Shown: piece after piece, positions 35,346-47,124 of the stretch
Numbering within the stretch: position 1 is the stretch's first letter
Layout: each line of letters begins with the position of its first letter
NCBI GenBank assembly: GCA_902806565.1
Contig: CADCXA010000055.1
Span: forward strand, 992,001 to 1,056,000
DNA length: 64,000 nt
Direction of reading: 5' to 3'
DNA from: Hypoxylon rubiginosum
Lineage: Eukaryota > Ascomycota > Sordariomycetes > Xylariales > Hypoxylaceae
Position numbers and translations under genes: made by a program
Notes under the pieces: model-generated
Told to the model about the DNA's origin: nothing
Database searches by the model: none
What the model saw: only the letters and a program-made list of their open reading frames with translations

Positions 35346-38300
35346 ATGCCTCACTCTGAGCATGAAGGACCTTTGGTCAAGCGCCAGAAGCTCAGTAATG
35401 TCGCGAAACCCAAGTCTTCATCGTCGCAACAGTCCAGAATCTTTGCTCCATACAGGGTATGTCCAGACACAGTCAAAATAGCAATTATGATATCTATCTA
35501 CTAGAGTTCTAATAAATATTACTAGACGATTGGACTCGTCTCTCCTACTAGTGTACCGTTCACCTCTGTTCCCCTGGGAAACACTACCTTCCAAGTTACA
35601 ACATCCACAGGTCGTTCGCTCCAGACTTACGACCTAAAACGCGGCCTCAACCTCGTTTTCATGACCCGACCCCAAACACCATCCACGATCACCTCAACAT
35701 GCGCCTGGAGACAAAAAGTATTCGCTGCGTGGGGAGATCCTCGCGAGGGCTCCTCTCAGGGTGTTTGGATATTTCAGAGAGGGAAGAAAGTAGGCCAGTT
35801 GGAACTTCCACTCGATCTTCACGAACCTATCAAGCAGATTGTTGTATTCGGTTCCTGGGTTCTTGTGTGCGGCTTGACGAGGATAGAAGTATTCAAGACG
35901 GCAACAATGGAACACTATACGACTCTTTTTATCATGGCTTCGCAGAAAGGCGACAACGAGCTCACTGGTGGCATTTGTACCATGCCGACGTACTTGAACA
36001 AGATCTTTGTCGGGCGTCAAAATGGATGGGTTGAAATCTGGAACATCTCTACCGGCAAATTGATTTACACGATCCTACCTCCCTCTCCGAAGTGCGGCGC
36101 CGTCACCTGCATGCAACCTACCCCCGCGCTTTCGTTGATGGCCATCTCATACGCGGAGGGTCCGCTGGTCATCCACAATGTTCTCACGGACAAGAAGGTA
36201 CTCGAAGTTAACGCAGGGACCGAAGACGCGCCCGTAACGAGCATCTCATTCCGTTCGGACGGTATTGGGGCAGGCGAGGACGGGCGTAAAGACGGGGTCA
36301 TGGCGACAGCGACGGAATTAAGCGGCGACGTTACGTTTTGGGATCTCAACAAGGGGGGTAGGATTATGGGTGTTCTTAGAAGCGCTCATAATCCCCCAAC
36401 ACAAGAGGGAGCCTTAGTTCGTGGAGGTGTGAGCAAGGTCGAATTCCTTGCTGGTCAGCCAGTCATTGTCACCAGTGGCAGAGACAATTCCCTCAAGACT
36501 TGGATATTTGACGAGACACCCTTCTCACCGGTACCACGAATTCTGCATACGAGGAGCGGCCATGCAGCGCCGGTCACTTGTCTACTATTCCTACCCTCCG
36601 ATTTTGAAGGCGCCGAAGCTGGTAATAAGTGGCTCCTCAGTGGTGGTAAAGACCGGAGTCTCTGGGGCTGGAGTCTTCGACGCGACGGTCAAAGTACAGA
36701 GTTGAGCCAAGGCAATATCCGCAAAAAGGCTAAGAAGTTTGGCATTCTTGACAGTAGCACTCTAAGCCGCGGTCCGACTACCACCCTCGACGACTTGAAA
36801 GCGCCGGAGATTACTTGCATAGCATGTTCGCTAAACAGAGACGGCGGTATGGGTGCGTTGCCCGGCAAGCAGGTATTGTGGCAAAAGTCCCAAAATCAAA
36901 AGAAGCCTATAAACGCCGAGGTTAGCAGCATGACAGGTTGGGAAAGCGTCGTTACAGCCCACAAGGATGACTCGTACGTTCGAACCTGGTTCTGGGGCCG
37001 AAAAAGGGCAGGGAGGTGGGCATTCCAGACTGGCGACGGTGCCAATGTATCGACTGTCGCTATGAGCCCGTGCGGATCTTTCGCTATCGTGGGCTCAGTT
37101 GGCGGGTCAGTCGACATGTTCAACCTCCAGTCAGGGTTGCACCGCCAGCGATTTCCATCGAAGCTCACACCGGCACAAGCGAGACAACTGAAGCTACAAC
37201 AGTTAAGACAGGCAGACACCGTGGTGCAACTTCAAGCTCGCTCTACTATTGGTTTCGCACCAGGAACGGGCAAACATACAAAAGCTGTCACCGGAATCGT
37301 GGTTGACTCCATGAATAAAAACGTGATTACTTGCTCCTTGGACGGCAAGGTAAAATTCTGGGAGTTCCTTACGGGCAATTTGCTAGACGAAATCAACTGG
37401 GCCCCCATGACGGGGATCACAGGTTGCCGCTATCATGCTGCGAACGATTTGATGGCCTTCTCCTGCGATGATAACTCTGTGCGGGTCGTGGACATCGAGA
37501 CAAAACAAACGATACGTGAATTTTGGGGATGCCAGGGCAAGATCAACGACTTTATCTTCTCTAACGATGGCCGTTGGATAGTTGCGGCATCGCAGGATGC
37601 TATCATACGAGTGTGGGATTTGCCGACAGGACACCTAATTGATGCCATTCGGCTGGACAAACCTTGCACCGCACTAGCCTTCTCAGCCACGGGTGAATAC
37701 CTAGCTGCGGCTACTGAAGGAGAGCTAGGCGTGAACATCTGGAACAACAAGACACTCTTCACTCACGTACCAACCCGGCAAATATCGGAAGAGTCAATCC
37801 AGCAGATATCAGGACCGACAGCATCCGGAGAGGGAGGTCATGGTCTGCTTGAAGCGGCTTTCGAAGAGGGGACGTCCCAAGACGGAGAGGAGGACGAAAT
37901 GGCTGTGCCCAGCTTAGATCAGCTCAGTGCCGACATGATGACTCTGAGCTTGGTTCCACGAAGTAGATGGCAGACTCTGCTGCATCTTGACTTGATCAAA
38001 CAGAGAAACAAACCTACGGAAGCGCCAAAAGCTCCAGAGAAAGCACCGTTCTTCTTACCATCAGCAACTAATACGGGGGTCTCAAATACAGATGTAACCC
38101 AACAAAAAACTGATCAAGATCCAAGCCAATCAAGAATCACGCGCTTCGATCGTAACAGGGCAGAGCAGGAATTTACCAGCAAACTCCAATCGGGGGCTGC
38201 TAGCGGCAATTGTAAGATCCTCTTCCCCTTTTTTCCGTCTGTTCGTCTTTTTTTATCTGATCTATTCGTCATAAGCTAATACGCAATAGATGATGAATTC

Positions 38301-38627
38301 GTCGAACATCTTAAGTCTTTGCCCCCAGCTATGGCGGACCTGGAGCTACGTTCTCTAACATCCGGGAACGACGCTGGGTCAAACGAGCTGTTTCATTTCA
38401 TCCGCGCCATGACTAGCCGCCTTGTGGCACGGCGCGACTACGAACTTACCCAGGCTTGGATGACCGTGTTCCTTCGTCTGCATTTCGATTTGATCTTAGA
38501 GAGCGATACCCTGATGAGCGCGCTGGCAGAATGGAAGAGGCACCAGGCGGACGAGTGCAATAGACTAGATGATCTTGTTAGTTACTGCGGTGGTGTGGTA
38601 AGCTTCCTGAGAAGTCCTCGCACCTAG
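35346..38627 (+). CDS. utp21: U3 snoRNP / SSU processome WD40 protein Utp21 (WDR36)
   Basis: Three exons, 35346-35456, 35526-38211 and 38290-38627, encode 1044 residues. Utp21 belongs to the Utp-B subcomplex of the small-subunit processome and is needed for 18S pre-rRNA cleavage in the nucleolus. The N-terminus has a basic VKRQKLSNVAKPK stretch and IFAPYRV-TIGLVS, the usual start of the first propeller. Two WD40 propellers follow. Diagnostic are LHTRSGHAAPVTCL, LLSGGKDRSLWGWSL, SQGNIRKKAKKFG, VITCSLDGKVKFWEF, FSCDDNSVRVVDIETK and WIVAASQDAIIRVWDLPTG. The C-terminal Utp21 domain begins near LVPRSRWQTLLHLDLIKQRNKP and runs to the stop. Both introns are short (69 and 78 nt) with GT-AG ends, and joins were set by frame. 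Confidence 0.94.
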
Positions 38628-39385
38628 GAATCGCCACGTCGAAGATATGTAACAGCAGTTATAATGCAAATATTTAGCCAAAGTAAGGCTAAGGCTTTTT
38701 GTAGCGTATTGATTGACATTCAGACTCTTGCTTGAAAGTGAATCAAAGTACTACCTCAAAAATAACTACGCGGTGATCTGATTGTGTTGTGTTGTGTTGT
38801 GCTATGGCTTGACTATGACTATGACTATGACTCTAGAAGGGCACATAACACCTATCCGCAGTCCTACAACAAACACTTCGACACTTTGCTACTACGTACT
38901 AATATAAGTTAGTAAGTCATGATTAGAAAGTCTCATCCGAAAGAGTTCTACAGGACTTGGCACCAACTCAACTCACCTGCAACTCGCCCGTAGCTCACCT
39001 GTGAATCACCCATGACACTTGCCTCATCACAAAATCGTACCTGTAAAATATGAATATATAGGGGCCTCAGTAGCTAACCTACGCTCTGTTGCCCTGCACT
39101 TTGGCTTCCTTTTTCTTTTGCAACTGCAGAAGCAGCCAACTACGCTCAACTCCATTCTAAGCTCGTACTTTCGAGGACTGAATGCATATTGAATCGACAC
39201 CTTCCACCAGTGCAGAAATATCCGTTTCCCCTTCATTCCCGTCCATCATTCCTTTTATCTTCCACTCAATCACAAGCAAACCACCAACATTCCTATTTAC
39301 CACAGCAACCATCGCATCTACCGACCTCCACTCTCTTAAACTCCATTAGAAGTTTATGCCATAGATCATACATACCATACTTACC
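38628..39385. other. Intergenic region
   Basis: About 760 bp holding the Utp21 3'UTR and the presumed promoter and leader of the orphan gene at 39386. It has short GTGTT (38785-38803) and ACTATG (38814-38832) repeats. The leader from 39180 on is rich in C, A and T, as expected for a fungal 5'UTR. No gene seen. Confidence 0.6.
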
Positions 39386-41011
39386 ATGCCGTACAACTAC
39401 TCGAGCCACTCACATCCTGCCAACGATTGGTCCACGTTGGGACAGGCTTATTACGACTCGGCTTCGCAATGGAGTACTAAGCCTTTTTATCCCACAGGAA
39501 CGGTGCCAAACAGTCCTAAAGACGAAGAAGGAGATGCTCTCTCCGGGATTGACGGGCTGCCGGCGCCTAGAGTTGTTAGAACTGCCAGAACTGTCACTGC
39601 TGGTTCATTTGCAGATTATCTCCCAACCGCCATGCCTGAGGAATCTCGACCGCCGTTTTGGTTCGACAGTACCGGACTGGGCCTCGACGCCGCTCGCACA
39701 GAAGAGAGGCTGCATCCATCCAGGCGACACCCTTCTTTCGAGGCCATCCTAGCTTCGACACGTGCTCAGACACCAGCACGGAGCCGTGAGGCCAGCCGCC
39801 ACGAAAACGGCCGCCCCAACAGCTCTGCGGCGCGGACAACGGCGCCCTTACCTAGTCCATACGCTCCTGTCTCATACGCGCTGAGGGAGAATGCAGCGTT
39901 CTTCCCTTTATCACCGCGGCCTCGACGAACCCAACACCATTTCTTCAGGCACACGACGCCTGGAAGCTACAGGAACGGGCAGAGATACGTGGGCGAGCCG
40001 TCATTGCCCGGGCCCCCAAGCCCCGCTAGAGGAGCGACGCATTCGACGGGCCTCGCAGGCACCGATCTAGAGGAGGAGGAGGAGTACATCCCGCTGCCGT
40101 CGTCCGGCAGCCCCCTCGTTGGTAGCAGGACGGCTTGGGATATCGAGGTAGCCGGGTGGCCACCGGCACGCGGACAAGACCAGAACGCCTCGAGAGGGAC
40201 CACGGCGCAGCCACGGGGCGACGATAGACTGCGCTCCCAGACGGCAATCCCGTCGGTAGAAGTTCGCGATGATCACAACGAATGCACCCACGACAATTCC
40301 AAGCCGGAGCAAGGATCGGAGTCTGCACAGCACGCCACTAGCCACACCGACACACAGCGCTCAGGCCGTGGTCAACATGACATGGAGGACCGCGACGTAG
40401 GACTCGAGGTCTTGCGGGAGCGAACTGACGAGTCCTCCTCTGATTCAAGTACAATAGCCCCAATACGGCCAACAGCCCCGGCAGCCCCGGCAGCCCTAGC
40501 ATCTCAGCAGGGCCTACGTGTCCCGGGGCGCTCTCACGAATATGACGACAACACCGAGCTCGCCGGCGAGGAGGAAGGTGTACAGCAAGAACACCGCCGG
40601 TCCCGGCAGGGCACCGAGGACTGGGCGGAGGTGGTCGGCCGGATCGCGACGTCGACCAACCGGCTCATCTTCGTGGTCGAGGGGGACTGCCACGTGGACC
40701 TGTCGTCGCCCAACGCGGTGGTCGACGAGCCGCTGGTCGTGCACGTCAGGGGCGACCTGCACATAGGGACGGCGGGGAGGCAGCCCAAGAACAAGAAGAG
40801 GAAGAGGGACAGCGGCTCTAATAACGACGACGACGAGAAGATGAATGAGGTGGGGGAGCAGGAGGAGGGGGAAAGCGGTCGCCCCGGTCAGCGAGACGGA
40901 GAAGGAGAAGATGCTAGTGAGGAGGAGAATGCCGACGGTTGGCCTGCGAAGCGGCGCCGTAGTCCTGCCTACACGCCGAGTAGCCCTAGCCCGGTCTACC
41001 TGGGTTTATAA
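39386..41011 (+). CDS. Hypothetical disordered protein, probably nuclear
   Basis: A single 1626-bp exon encodes 541 residues that I do not recognise. Most of it is low-complexity and disordered: Ser/Pro/Arg-rich in the first 250 residues, acidic in the middle, and very Glu/Asp-rich near the end. One compact, ordered-looking segment lies around residues 405-470 (EDWAEVVGRIATSTNRLIF, then VVEGDCHVDLSSPN and PLVVHVRGDLHIG). It may form a small beta-rich fold and is immediately followed by a bipartite-like basic cluster, KNKKRKRD, that could be a nuclear localisation signal. A second basic patch, AKRRRSP, is near the C-terminus. The start is the first ATG, preceded by a C/A-rich leader. The length and continuous frame argue for a real gene, but the function is unknown. 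Confidence 0.68.
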   Translation: MPYNYSSHSHPANDWSTLGQAYYDSASQWSTKPFYPTGTVPNSPKDEEGDALSGIDGLPAPRVVRTARTVTAGSFADYLPTAMPEESRPPFWFDSTGLGLDAARTEERLHPSRRHPSFEAILASTRAQTPARSREASRHENGRPNSSAARTTAPLPSPYAPVSYALRENAAFFPLSPRPRRTQHHFFRHTTPGSYRNGQRYVGEPSLPGPPSPARGATHSTGLAGTDLEEEEEYIPLPSSGSPLVGSRTAWDIEVAGWPPARGQDQNASRGTTAQPRGDDRLRSQTAIPSVEVRDDHNECTHDNSKPEQGSESAQHATSHTDTQRSGRGQHDMEDRDVGLEVLRERTDESSSDSSTIAPIRPTAPAAPAALASQQGLRVPGRSHEYDDNTELAGEEEGVQQEHRRSRQGTEDWAEVVGRIATSTNRLIFVVEGDCHVDLSSPNAVVDEPLVVHVRGDLHIGTAGRQPKNKKRKRDSGSNNDDDEKMNEVGEQEEGESGRPGQRDGEGEDASEEENADGWPAKRRRSPAYTPSSPSPVYLGL

Positions 41012-42243
41012 AGGATCGAATATTGGAAGCACATGGTGCTACAACGGCTTATGACGAGACGAGCGGGCAAGCTCCTGCGAGAGTTTGATGCACGGAAACC
41101 CCCCTTTCCTCCTTTCAAAATGGATCTCCCCGGAGATTATATCTGTGCATCTGGCAATGGCTGAAGGGTTGTTTGGACCTGCGTGCCCACGGCTATTTCT
41201 TAGAATAGGTACCTATCCATGCTTAGGCACTATAACAAGAATTAACTACCATACATACCTCCTTGCCTAGCTTAACCTAGGTACCAGTGCTTTTATCCTC
41301 AAAGGTCAGCTCCGTGACTAGATAGGGAAAATGCTTGTACGTTGTCCCGAAGAGCCTGCAGTCGTCCGTGGCTTTATTAATACGGTGCTGTGCGAAGCCA
41401 ACTACCCGTGGCACCGGTGAGTGACAGTGCTGATCGGGACGTCTGCCATCCCACAGACACGTGGCAATAGTCGACTGCTACCGGTGATGAGGATGTATAA
41501 CAGTATGTCTATGACAGGCCTTACAGTTAATTGTCTTACATCCTCCGTGTCTCGGGAGTATTCAATCCCAAGTTTGTTGGGTTGTTGAGCTGTTGGTTGG
41601 TCGGTATGTCGTGGAATTGTGTGACACGTATGGGTGCGGTCAAACGCTCCTATCCCTTGACTTAAACTCCCTTTATTCAGTACCATGCCATATATCCTTC
41701 TACCGTAGTAGACATATTCGGTTCGTATATCGAAGGGTAACTAGCTGTAAGAAGTGGACATTTCGTATCGCGTATATGGAAAGTTCAACATTTCCTTCGG
41801 CACCTGGCGTTAAGAATATAAGCATTATTATGTGATCTGCATACCTACTCTCCCCCGGAAATAGTAAGGTCAACTACGCGAGGCCCGAACTAAGCTCCGA
41901 AGCTGCACCGGTCCTGGTCGGGTCGGGTCGGGGGGTCTCGTGGCGGTCTAGCCAATAGCGTAGTAGCAATGTGGGATAATGGCGCTACGATCTTGGGTTG
42001 AAAGAGCGAAACCCCTGCTTTATTAGCAATCATCCCACAAAGACCCCATGTGGCACGGGCTCCCGGTTCCATTACCGTGTACCGGGTATATTTGAAAGTG
42101 TTTGCCTTAGGTAGTAGAGAGACGGACAGAGAAAAAATTTACTACTAGGTCCTTTTTTTTCCTTGATTGCGTCGGTGGGAGCGATTCATTAACCTAGCTA
42201 CCTCCGACAATAGCTTTGGTTCGTCAAATCCTTTGAGAAAATC
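41012..42243. other. Intergenic region, no gene seen
   Basis: About 1.2 kb between the orphan gene and the MFS transporter. It contains a short GGTCGGGTCGGG run at 41919-41934 and AGGTACCTA-type elements at 41207-41282. The proximal 150 bp should include the transporter promoter. No coding-like exon was recognised. Confidence 0.55.
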
Positions 42244-44225
42244 ATGGCGACGCCACCCAAGCAGGTTTCTCAGGTCACTGAAGTATCGCCCGAGCTCACG
42301 AGCGGCAAGATGGAGGAGACGACGAAATCCTCGGATTTCGAAGAGACCACGCCGACTGCGGTCAGTACTAGCAACGAGGAGGAGGGAGAGCATCATGATG
42401 ACCTATCGAGGCTCGAGAGGATCCAGACGAACTTCGGGGACCGCCCCGAATGCTTCAAGAACACCTTCCAGGAGATCTCCTTCGTGTTCCAGGCCACTGT
42501 CGCGACCGCCACCACCTCGTTCCTGATGGGCGTCGGCATGATCATCACGGTCCCCGTCTCGCGGGACCTGGGCATGACGCAGGGCGAGATAGCGTGGATC
42601 AGCGCCTCGACGTCGTACGTTTAGACTATCTCCCTTTCGCGTCCTACTCACCTTTTGAGAAAAAAATTTGTGGGGGGGTTTTTTTTAACGCTGCTAATAT
42701 TTGCAAACCCCCAGCCTCGTAGCCGGCGCCCTCCAGCTCGCCCTCGGGCAGCTCGCGGACCTGCTAGGCCGCAAGGCCATGTTCATAACGGGCATGGCCA
42801 CGTTCAGCGCGTTCGCGCTCCTGGTGGCCTTCTCGCAGAACCCCTTCTGGATGCTCATCGTCTGCGGCATCCTGGGCGCGTGCTCGGCCATGGTCGTGCC
42901 GCCGGCCATCGGGGTCCTCGGCGCCGCCTACGCGACCCCCTCGAAGCGGAAGAACATGGCGTTCTCGGCCTTCAGCGCGGGCAACCCGTTAGGCTTCGTC
43001 TTCGGCATCATCCTGTGCGGCATCGCCACCCAGCTCTCCAGCTGGAGGGCCGCCTTCATCATGCTCTGCATCATCTGGGCCGTGTTCACCGTCCACGCGG
43101 TATGGGCCGTGCCGAGCGTGGAGAGCTTCGATCGAGCCCCATTTAAGCAGCGGTTGGGAAGGCTGAAGGAATTTGACTACGTCGGCACCATTCTGACCAT
43201 CTTTGGCACGGGCATGTTTACGGCCGGTTTGACGTAAGTCCTTCTCAAATCGTGCCAGCTTCAGAGTACTGACGAAACTAGGTTGGGCCCCGAGGATGGT
43301 TGGGCAAAGGCACATGTCATTGCGTTGATCGTCGTCGGCGTCGCATTACTTGTCATCTTCGTCGTGTGGGAGAAAATGTTCCCAACCCCCTTGATGCCTC
43401 TGCACATTTGGAAGGACCGGAACTTTAGTCTCGTAAGTCCATCAGTCCCAAGATACCTATCTTACTAAGGAGCTGACTCGCTATAGATTATCGGTGTTGT
43501 CATCCTCGGCATGATGAGCTTCACGTCCAGCGGCTTCTGGACTGCCTTCTTCTTGCAGGAGATCAAGCAGTTTTCCACACTTATGGTCGCCGTACACCTT
43601 CTTCCGATGGCCGTTGCAGGGCTGCTTTGGAACATTATTGCCGGCCGTATCTTGCACAAAGTCAACAACACGGTCATCATGATCTTCGGCTCTGTGTGCT
43701 ATCTCGCTGCTAGCTTGCTATTTTCCTTTATTAGGCCGGATACTAGCTATTGGGCAATGATGTTCCCTGCGCTGATCTTAAACGTAGCTGGTGCGGATTT
43801 CCAGTTCAACGTCGCCAACGTAAGCCCCGTTTCCCAACTCTGGATGTATGATTTCGTCTGACAATCATTAGATGTACGTGATGCAGTCGCTACCTAAGCA
43901 TCAGCAATCTCTCGCGGGCGGCATCTTCAATATGGTCATCCGGTTGTCCAACACTGCCATCATGGGAATATCAACGGCGGTATTCAGCTCGGTAGAAATG
44001 ACAGCAGAAGGCATGACCGATCCGATGGTCAAATTCACTAGGACATTTCAGGTGTCAGTGGCTCTCTCTGCCGTCGGTCTGCTGTTGTCGGTCTTCATTC
44101 GGTTAGGAACGCAGGGTAATCACCCGAAGGAAGAGACACAGGAGGAGGAAAAGAACCAGTCCGAGAACTCAACGGTCATAGTCGCTAGTACGCGTGACAG
44201 CGAGCTGGAAGAAAAGAAGGCGTGA
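42244..44225 (+). CDS. MFS transporter, DHA2-like (14-TM drug:H+ antiporter family)
   Basis: Five exons, 42244-42614, 42715-43233, 43282-43432, 43487-43819 and 43872-44225, encode 575 residues. An acidic cytosolic N-terminus of about 85 residues precedes the membrane domain. MFS motif A is present as GQLADLLGRKAM after TM2. The TM5 region has GILGACSAMVVPPAIGVLG, in the position of the antiporter motif C. The number of hydrophobic segments (about 14) and the TM13 stretch GIFNMVIRLSNTAIMG fit the DHA2 group that includes yeast Atr1 and YOR378W. These export drugs, boron or other small molecules from the plasma membrane. The substrate cannot be deduced. The C-terminal tail is Glu/Lys-rich. The gene is convergent with the next one, with only 107 bp between the stop codons. 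Confidence 0.9.
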
Positions 44226-44332
44226 AGTGTAAATAGGTACCTTTAGAGAAATAAAGAGCCAAATCGCCATTACGGACTTAGGTAATCGGTACTATGAAGC
44301 TGTTAGGCACACGGCGACGACGAGACGAAAAA

Positions 44333-45085
44333 TCAGTCTTGGAACTCCTGCCATTTGACCATCCTATCCTTCAAGTCCAGGATTTCCCCATCGACGACGA
44401 ACGTGCCGTCGCCGCGATGGTGGAACATCTTGCCACCCTCGCCCGGCTTCTTGCTCGGGTTGATCCACGCCTTGACGGGCTTCAGGACCCACATCGAGTA
44501 CTTGCTGACCATCTTGGTGTCCTCGACCACGCACTCGATGTTCGCGATGACGTCGCTGCCGCCCACCAGCGGCGCCTTGACTTTCGCAGCAGGCACCGCC
44601 TCGAGTCCAAAGCGTTGCCATTTGTTGGTTCCCTCAGTTTCGTTATCGTCGTTACCATCGTTATCATCGTTATCATCGTCGGCAGAACAGTTCCCCACGT
44701 CGACGACCACGGGAGCCATCTCTACAGACGGCACGGCAAGCACGCACTCGCGTCGTTTTTTGAGAGCGGTGAAGGACGCGTCCCAGGGCCCGAGACAGAT
44801 GCCGATGAGGGGCGGCGACTCGTGCTGCATCACCATGTGGAAGCCGATGGTCATGACATTGTGCGTCGCGTCCGCCAGCGAGCCCGTCGTAACTAGTAGC
44901 ACGGGGCCGGGCTCGATAAGGCGGTACACTTTCGACGGCGGATACGGTTCGAAGCCGTGGTGGAGATTAGCGTCGCTCTGCGGCTGGGACGACTTCTCCG
45001 CCTTGCTAGCCTTTTGCTGTTTGGGGGTCGGTGCGGAGGAAGAAGCCTCGCCTTGTTCTTCTTGGCCTTTGCGCTTCCGGCCCAT
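44333..45085 (-). CDS. Flavin reductase-like, FMN-binding split-barrel protein
   Basis: A single exon of 250 residues. The N-terminal 45 residues are basic and Ser/Gln-rich (MGRKRKGQEEQGEASSS), possibly a nuclear signal. The split-barrel domain starts near YPPSKVYRLIEPGPVLLVTT. It continues with NVMTIGFHMVMQHESPPLIG, the typical FMN-phosphate-binding strand pattern of the flavin-reductase/NtaB (DIM6) family, then FTALKKRRECVLAVPS and DVIANIECVVED. A hydrophilic insert of Asp and Asn (DDDNDDNDGNDDN) near residues 135-147 is encoded by GATAACGAT-type repeats and interrupts the domain. Proteins of this kind bind FMN and may reduce flavins with NAD(P)H. The partner monooxygenase is unknown and not adjacent. 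The start is a clear ATG. Confidence 0.82.
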   Translation of the reverse strand: MGRKRKGQEEQGEASSSAPTPKQQKASKAEKSSQPQSDANLHHGFEPYPPSKVYRLIEPGPVLLVTTGSLADATHNVMTIGFHMVMQHESPPLIGICLGPWDASFTALKKRRECVLAVPSVEMAPVVVDVGNCSADDDNDDNDGNDDNETEGTNKWQRFGLEAVPAAKVKAPLVGGSDVIANIECVVEDTKMVSKYSMWVLKPVKAWINPSKKPGEGGKMFHHRGDGTFVVDGEILDLKDRMVKWQEFQD

Positions 45086-45751
45086 GGCGAATTAAGTATA
45101 GGTTACGTTAGATAGCCTAGTTTTCGCGAAACCTTAGGTTAGGTAGTTACTAAGTTGCATATGCATCCGCTTCAACAACTAGGCGGCGCCGGCGAATTGT
45201 GACGTTGGGCTCGGACAAGGTTGAAAAAGGTCTGTATTGGCCGACTCCGAGTGGCCCGTGTTTTAGAGATCGACGAGGAAACCATCCGAGGTCGGACGAG
45301 ACGGTCTTTCTTTGTTCAGCTTAGGAACATATAAGTTGACGTTAATATAGGCTATCGTTACGTCCTCTCTGCTATTAGGTCGATATAATTGGAACTGTTA
45401 CCAGATAGGCATATGATGTTATACGAAGGCAATAAGGCACGAAGGCAGACGTACAGGACGTAGTAGCGCTTATGCAAGGGTTGTTGTACAATCGATAGCC
45501 CTGTAGTGGCCGTGTGAGTCAGATCAGATCACCTATATCCGAACTTCAAAACTCGTGGATAGCTCGTGTCTCGCCTCGGCGCTTAGATCCTCAAATCATA
45601 TTTATAGAACCTTTTGATTTGTAGCCTTCGAACTATCTTCTCTTCTTATTCTTCCTACCTAGGTAGATACCTTCAACATCATTGCAACGTTGTTTATTAC
45701 CTACCGAGGTAGTCTAGTGTTGAACCTATCCCACACCAGAGTTCGTTAACC
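45086..45751. other. Divergent promoter region between flavin-reductase-like and GNAT genes
   Basis: About 670 bp shared by the two divergent genes. The final 150 bp before 45752 is pyrimidine-rich (TCTCTTCTTATTCTTCC) and fits a transcription start region for the GNAT gene. AGGTAGNTACCT-like palindromes occur near 45656-45672. No gene seen. Confidence 0.5.
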
Positions 45752-46854
45752 ATGTCGTCCAAACATGCTTCGAAGATAGAGGTTAGCTTTCAACCCAACG
45801 ATTCGCTTACTATTGGTTCTTCATATTTCTCATTTTCTCGTTTTAATGGTCTTGTATCTAGCTGCATTGGGTATCATTGCTGATGTCTCGAGTATTGTAT
45901 AGCTCATACCTTGGGACCATACAAGCCCGGAACATGTACAGAGAATGTACGACCAACGTGTCGCTTGTGGTTGGAGAGCTGACGAGGTGCCCTTGGTGAG
46001 TTACCTCTAGCTTTCCTGGGGAGAGTGGGCTCATGTTGCTTTCACGTTCCGAGGTCGCACGAGAACATTCGAGAATTCTTCAGATGCAACTCCTAACGGT
46101 GACGATGTAGTGGGTAGAAGCCGCTAAGAAAGGTGGAAAGATATTCTACTGGGCAGTGAGTTTCGTGCCAATATCATGACATCCCTAATAGCTAATGGAT
46201 TAGCTCCTTTCGGATGTCGTTCCAGACCGCGAGAAGCTGATAGAAAAGCATATTGAGGCGTATCCGAAGGTAGGGATATATTCATCTACCATATAACGGA
46301 GTAGCTAAAGAATGCGAAAAGGAGGCAACCCGGTTAAGAGATACGGCAGCAGAGATTCGGTTAGTTCCGCGGCAGCCAACCAACGCCGAGTTCATCCCCA
46401 TTGGCCACGTAGCCGTCGATATTCACGAACCCGAGGAAGATATGAAATTGGGGCTTCCGCCTACCGGAACGGTCTGGATCCATCAGCTGTACATATCACG
46501 GGCATTGCATCGAGGTGGATTCGGTGCCGGAACCATGTCCAAAATCGAAACACTGGCCACGCAGAGCCCAATGAACGCGAACATCATGGCCCTAGATACC
46601 ATATCCAAGGAGATGCAGACTGTTCCCGCTTTTCGGGACGTTCTATACGGGGAAGGACGTATTCCAGTCCCATCGGTGAGTTATGGCGGCATTACTAAGT
46701 CTTTGCAGCATTGCTTAACGCTGTTGACTTAGATCTCCAATGAAGATTGGTATACCGGACTAGGGTATAACGCCTTTAAGCGAGAGAAAGATGCGTTTGT
46801 ATCAGAGCCGAAACAAGGAGTCAGTGTGTCTAGTGAGTACACCTCGTTGCTGAT

Positions 46855-46953
<99 letters not shown>

Positions 46954-47124
46954 GCATATATTACTCACTCCTCTCCATTCGTCTTTCTCTCTCAACTTGT
47001 AGCTATATGCTCGCGGGTTATATCTAGCGGCGTAGAGTTGCTTATTGCGCCTTTTTCATATTTAACAGCCACTAACGTCAGTGCTACAGTTGACTTGGTC
47101 TATATGAAAAAGGCGATTGTGTGA
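45752..47124 (+). CDS. GNAT-family N-acetyltransferase
   Basis: Seven exons, 45752-45781, 45903-45995, 46111-46155, 46204-46269, 46322-46675, 46733-46832 and 47090-47124, encode 240 residues. The protein opens MSSKHASKIELIPWDHTSPE and later shows FIPIGHVAVDI and TVWIHQLYISRALHRGGFGAG. The last is the acetyl-CoA-binding motif A (R-x-x-G-x-G/A). DWYTGLGYNAF lies near the end. It should acetylate an amine using acetyl-CoA; the substrate is unknown. The last exon joins as VSVS-IDLVYMKKAIV after a 257-nt intron with a strong ACTAAC branch site. That intron contains a 94-nt TC microsatellite and a second possible acceptor. The exon 5 start (after AAAAG at 46321) was chosen because it is the only in-phase acceptor. 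Confidence 0.82.
46857..46950. repeat. (TC)47 microsatellite inside the last GNAT intron
   Basis: A pure TC dinucleotide run of 94 nt followed directly by GCAG. It lies within the intron 46833-47089. Confidence 0.97.
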
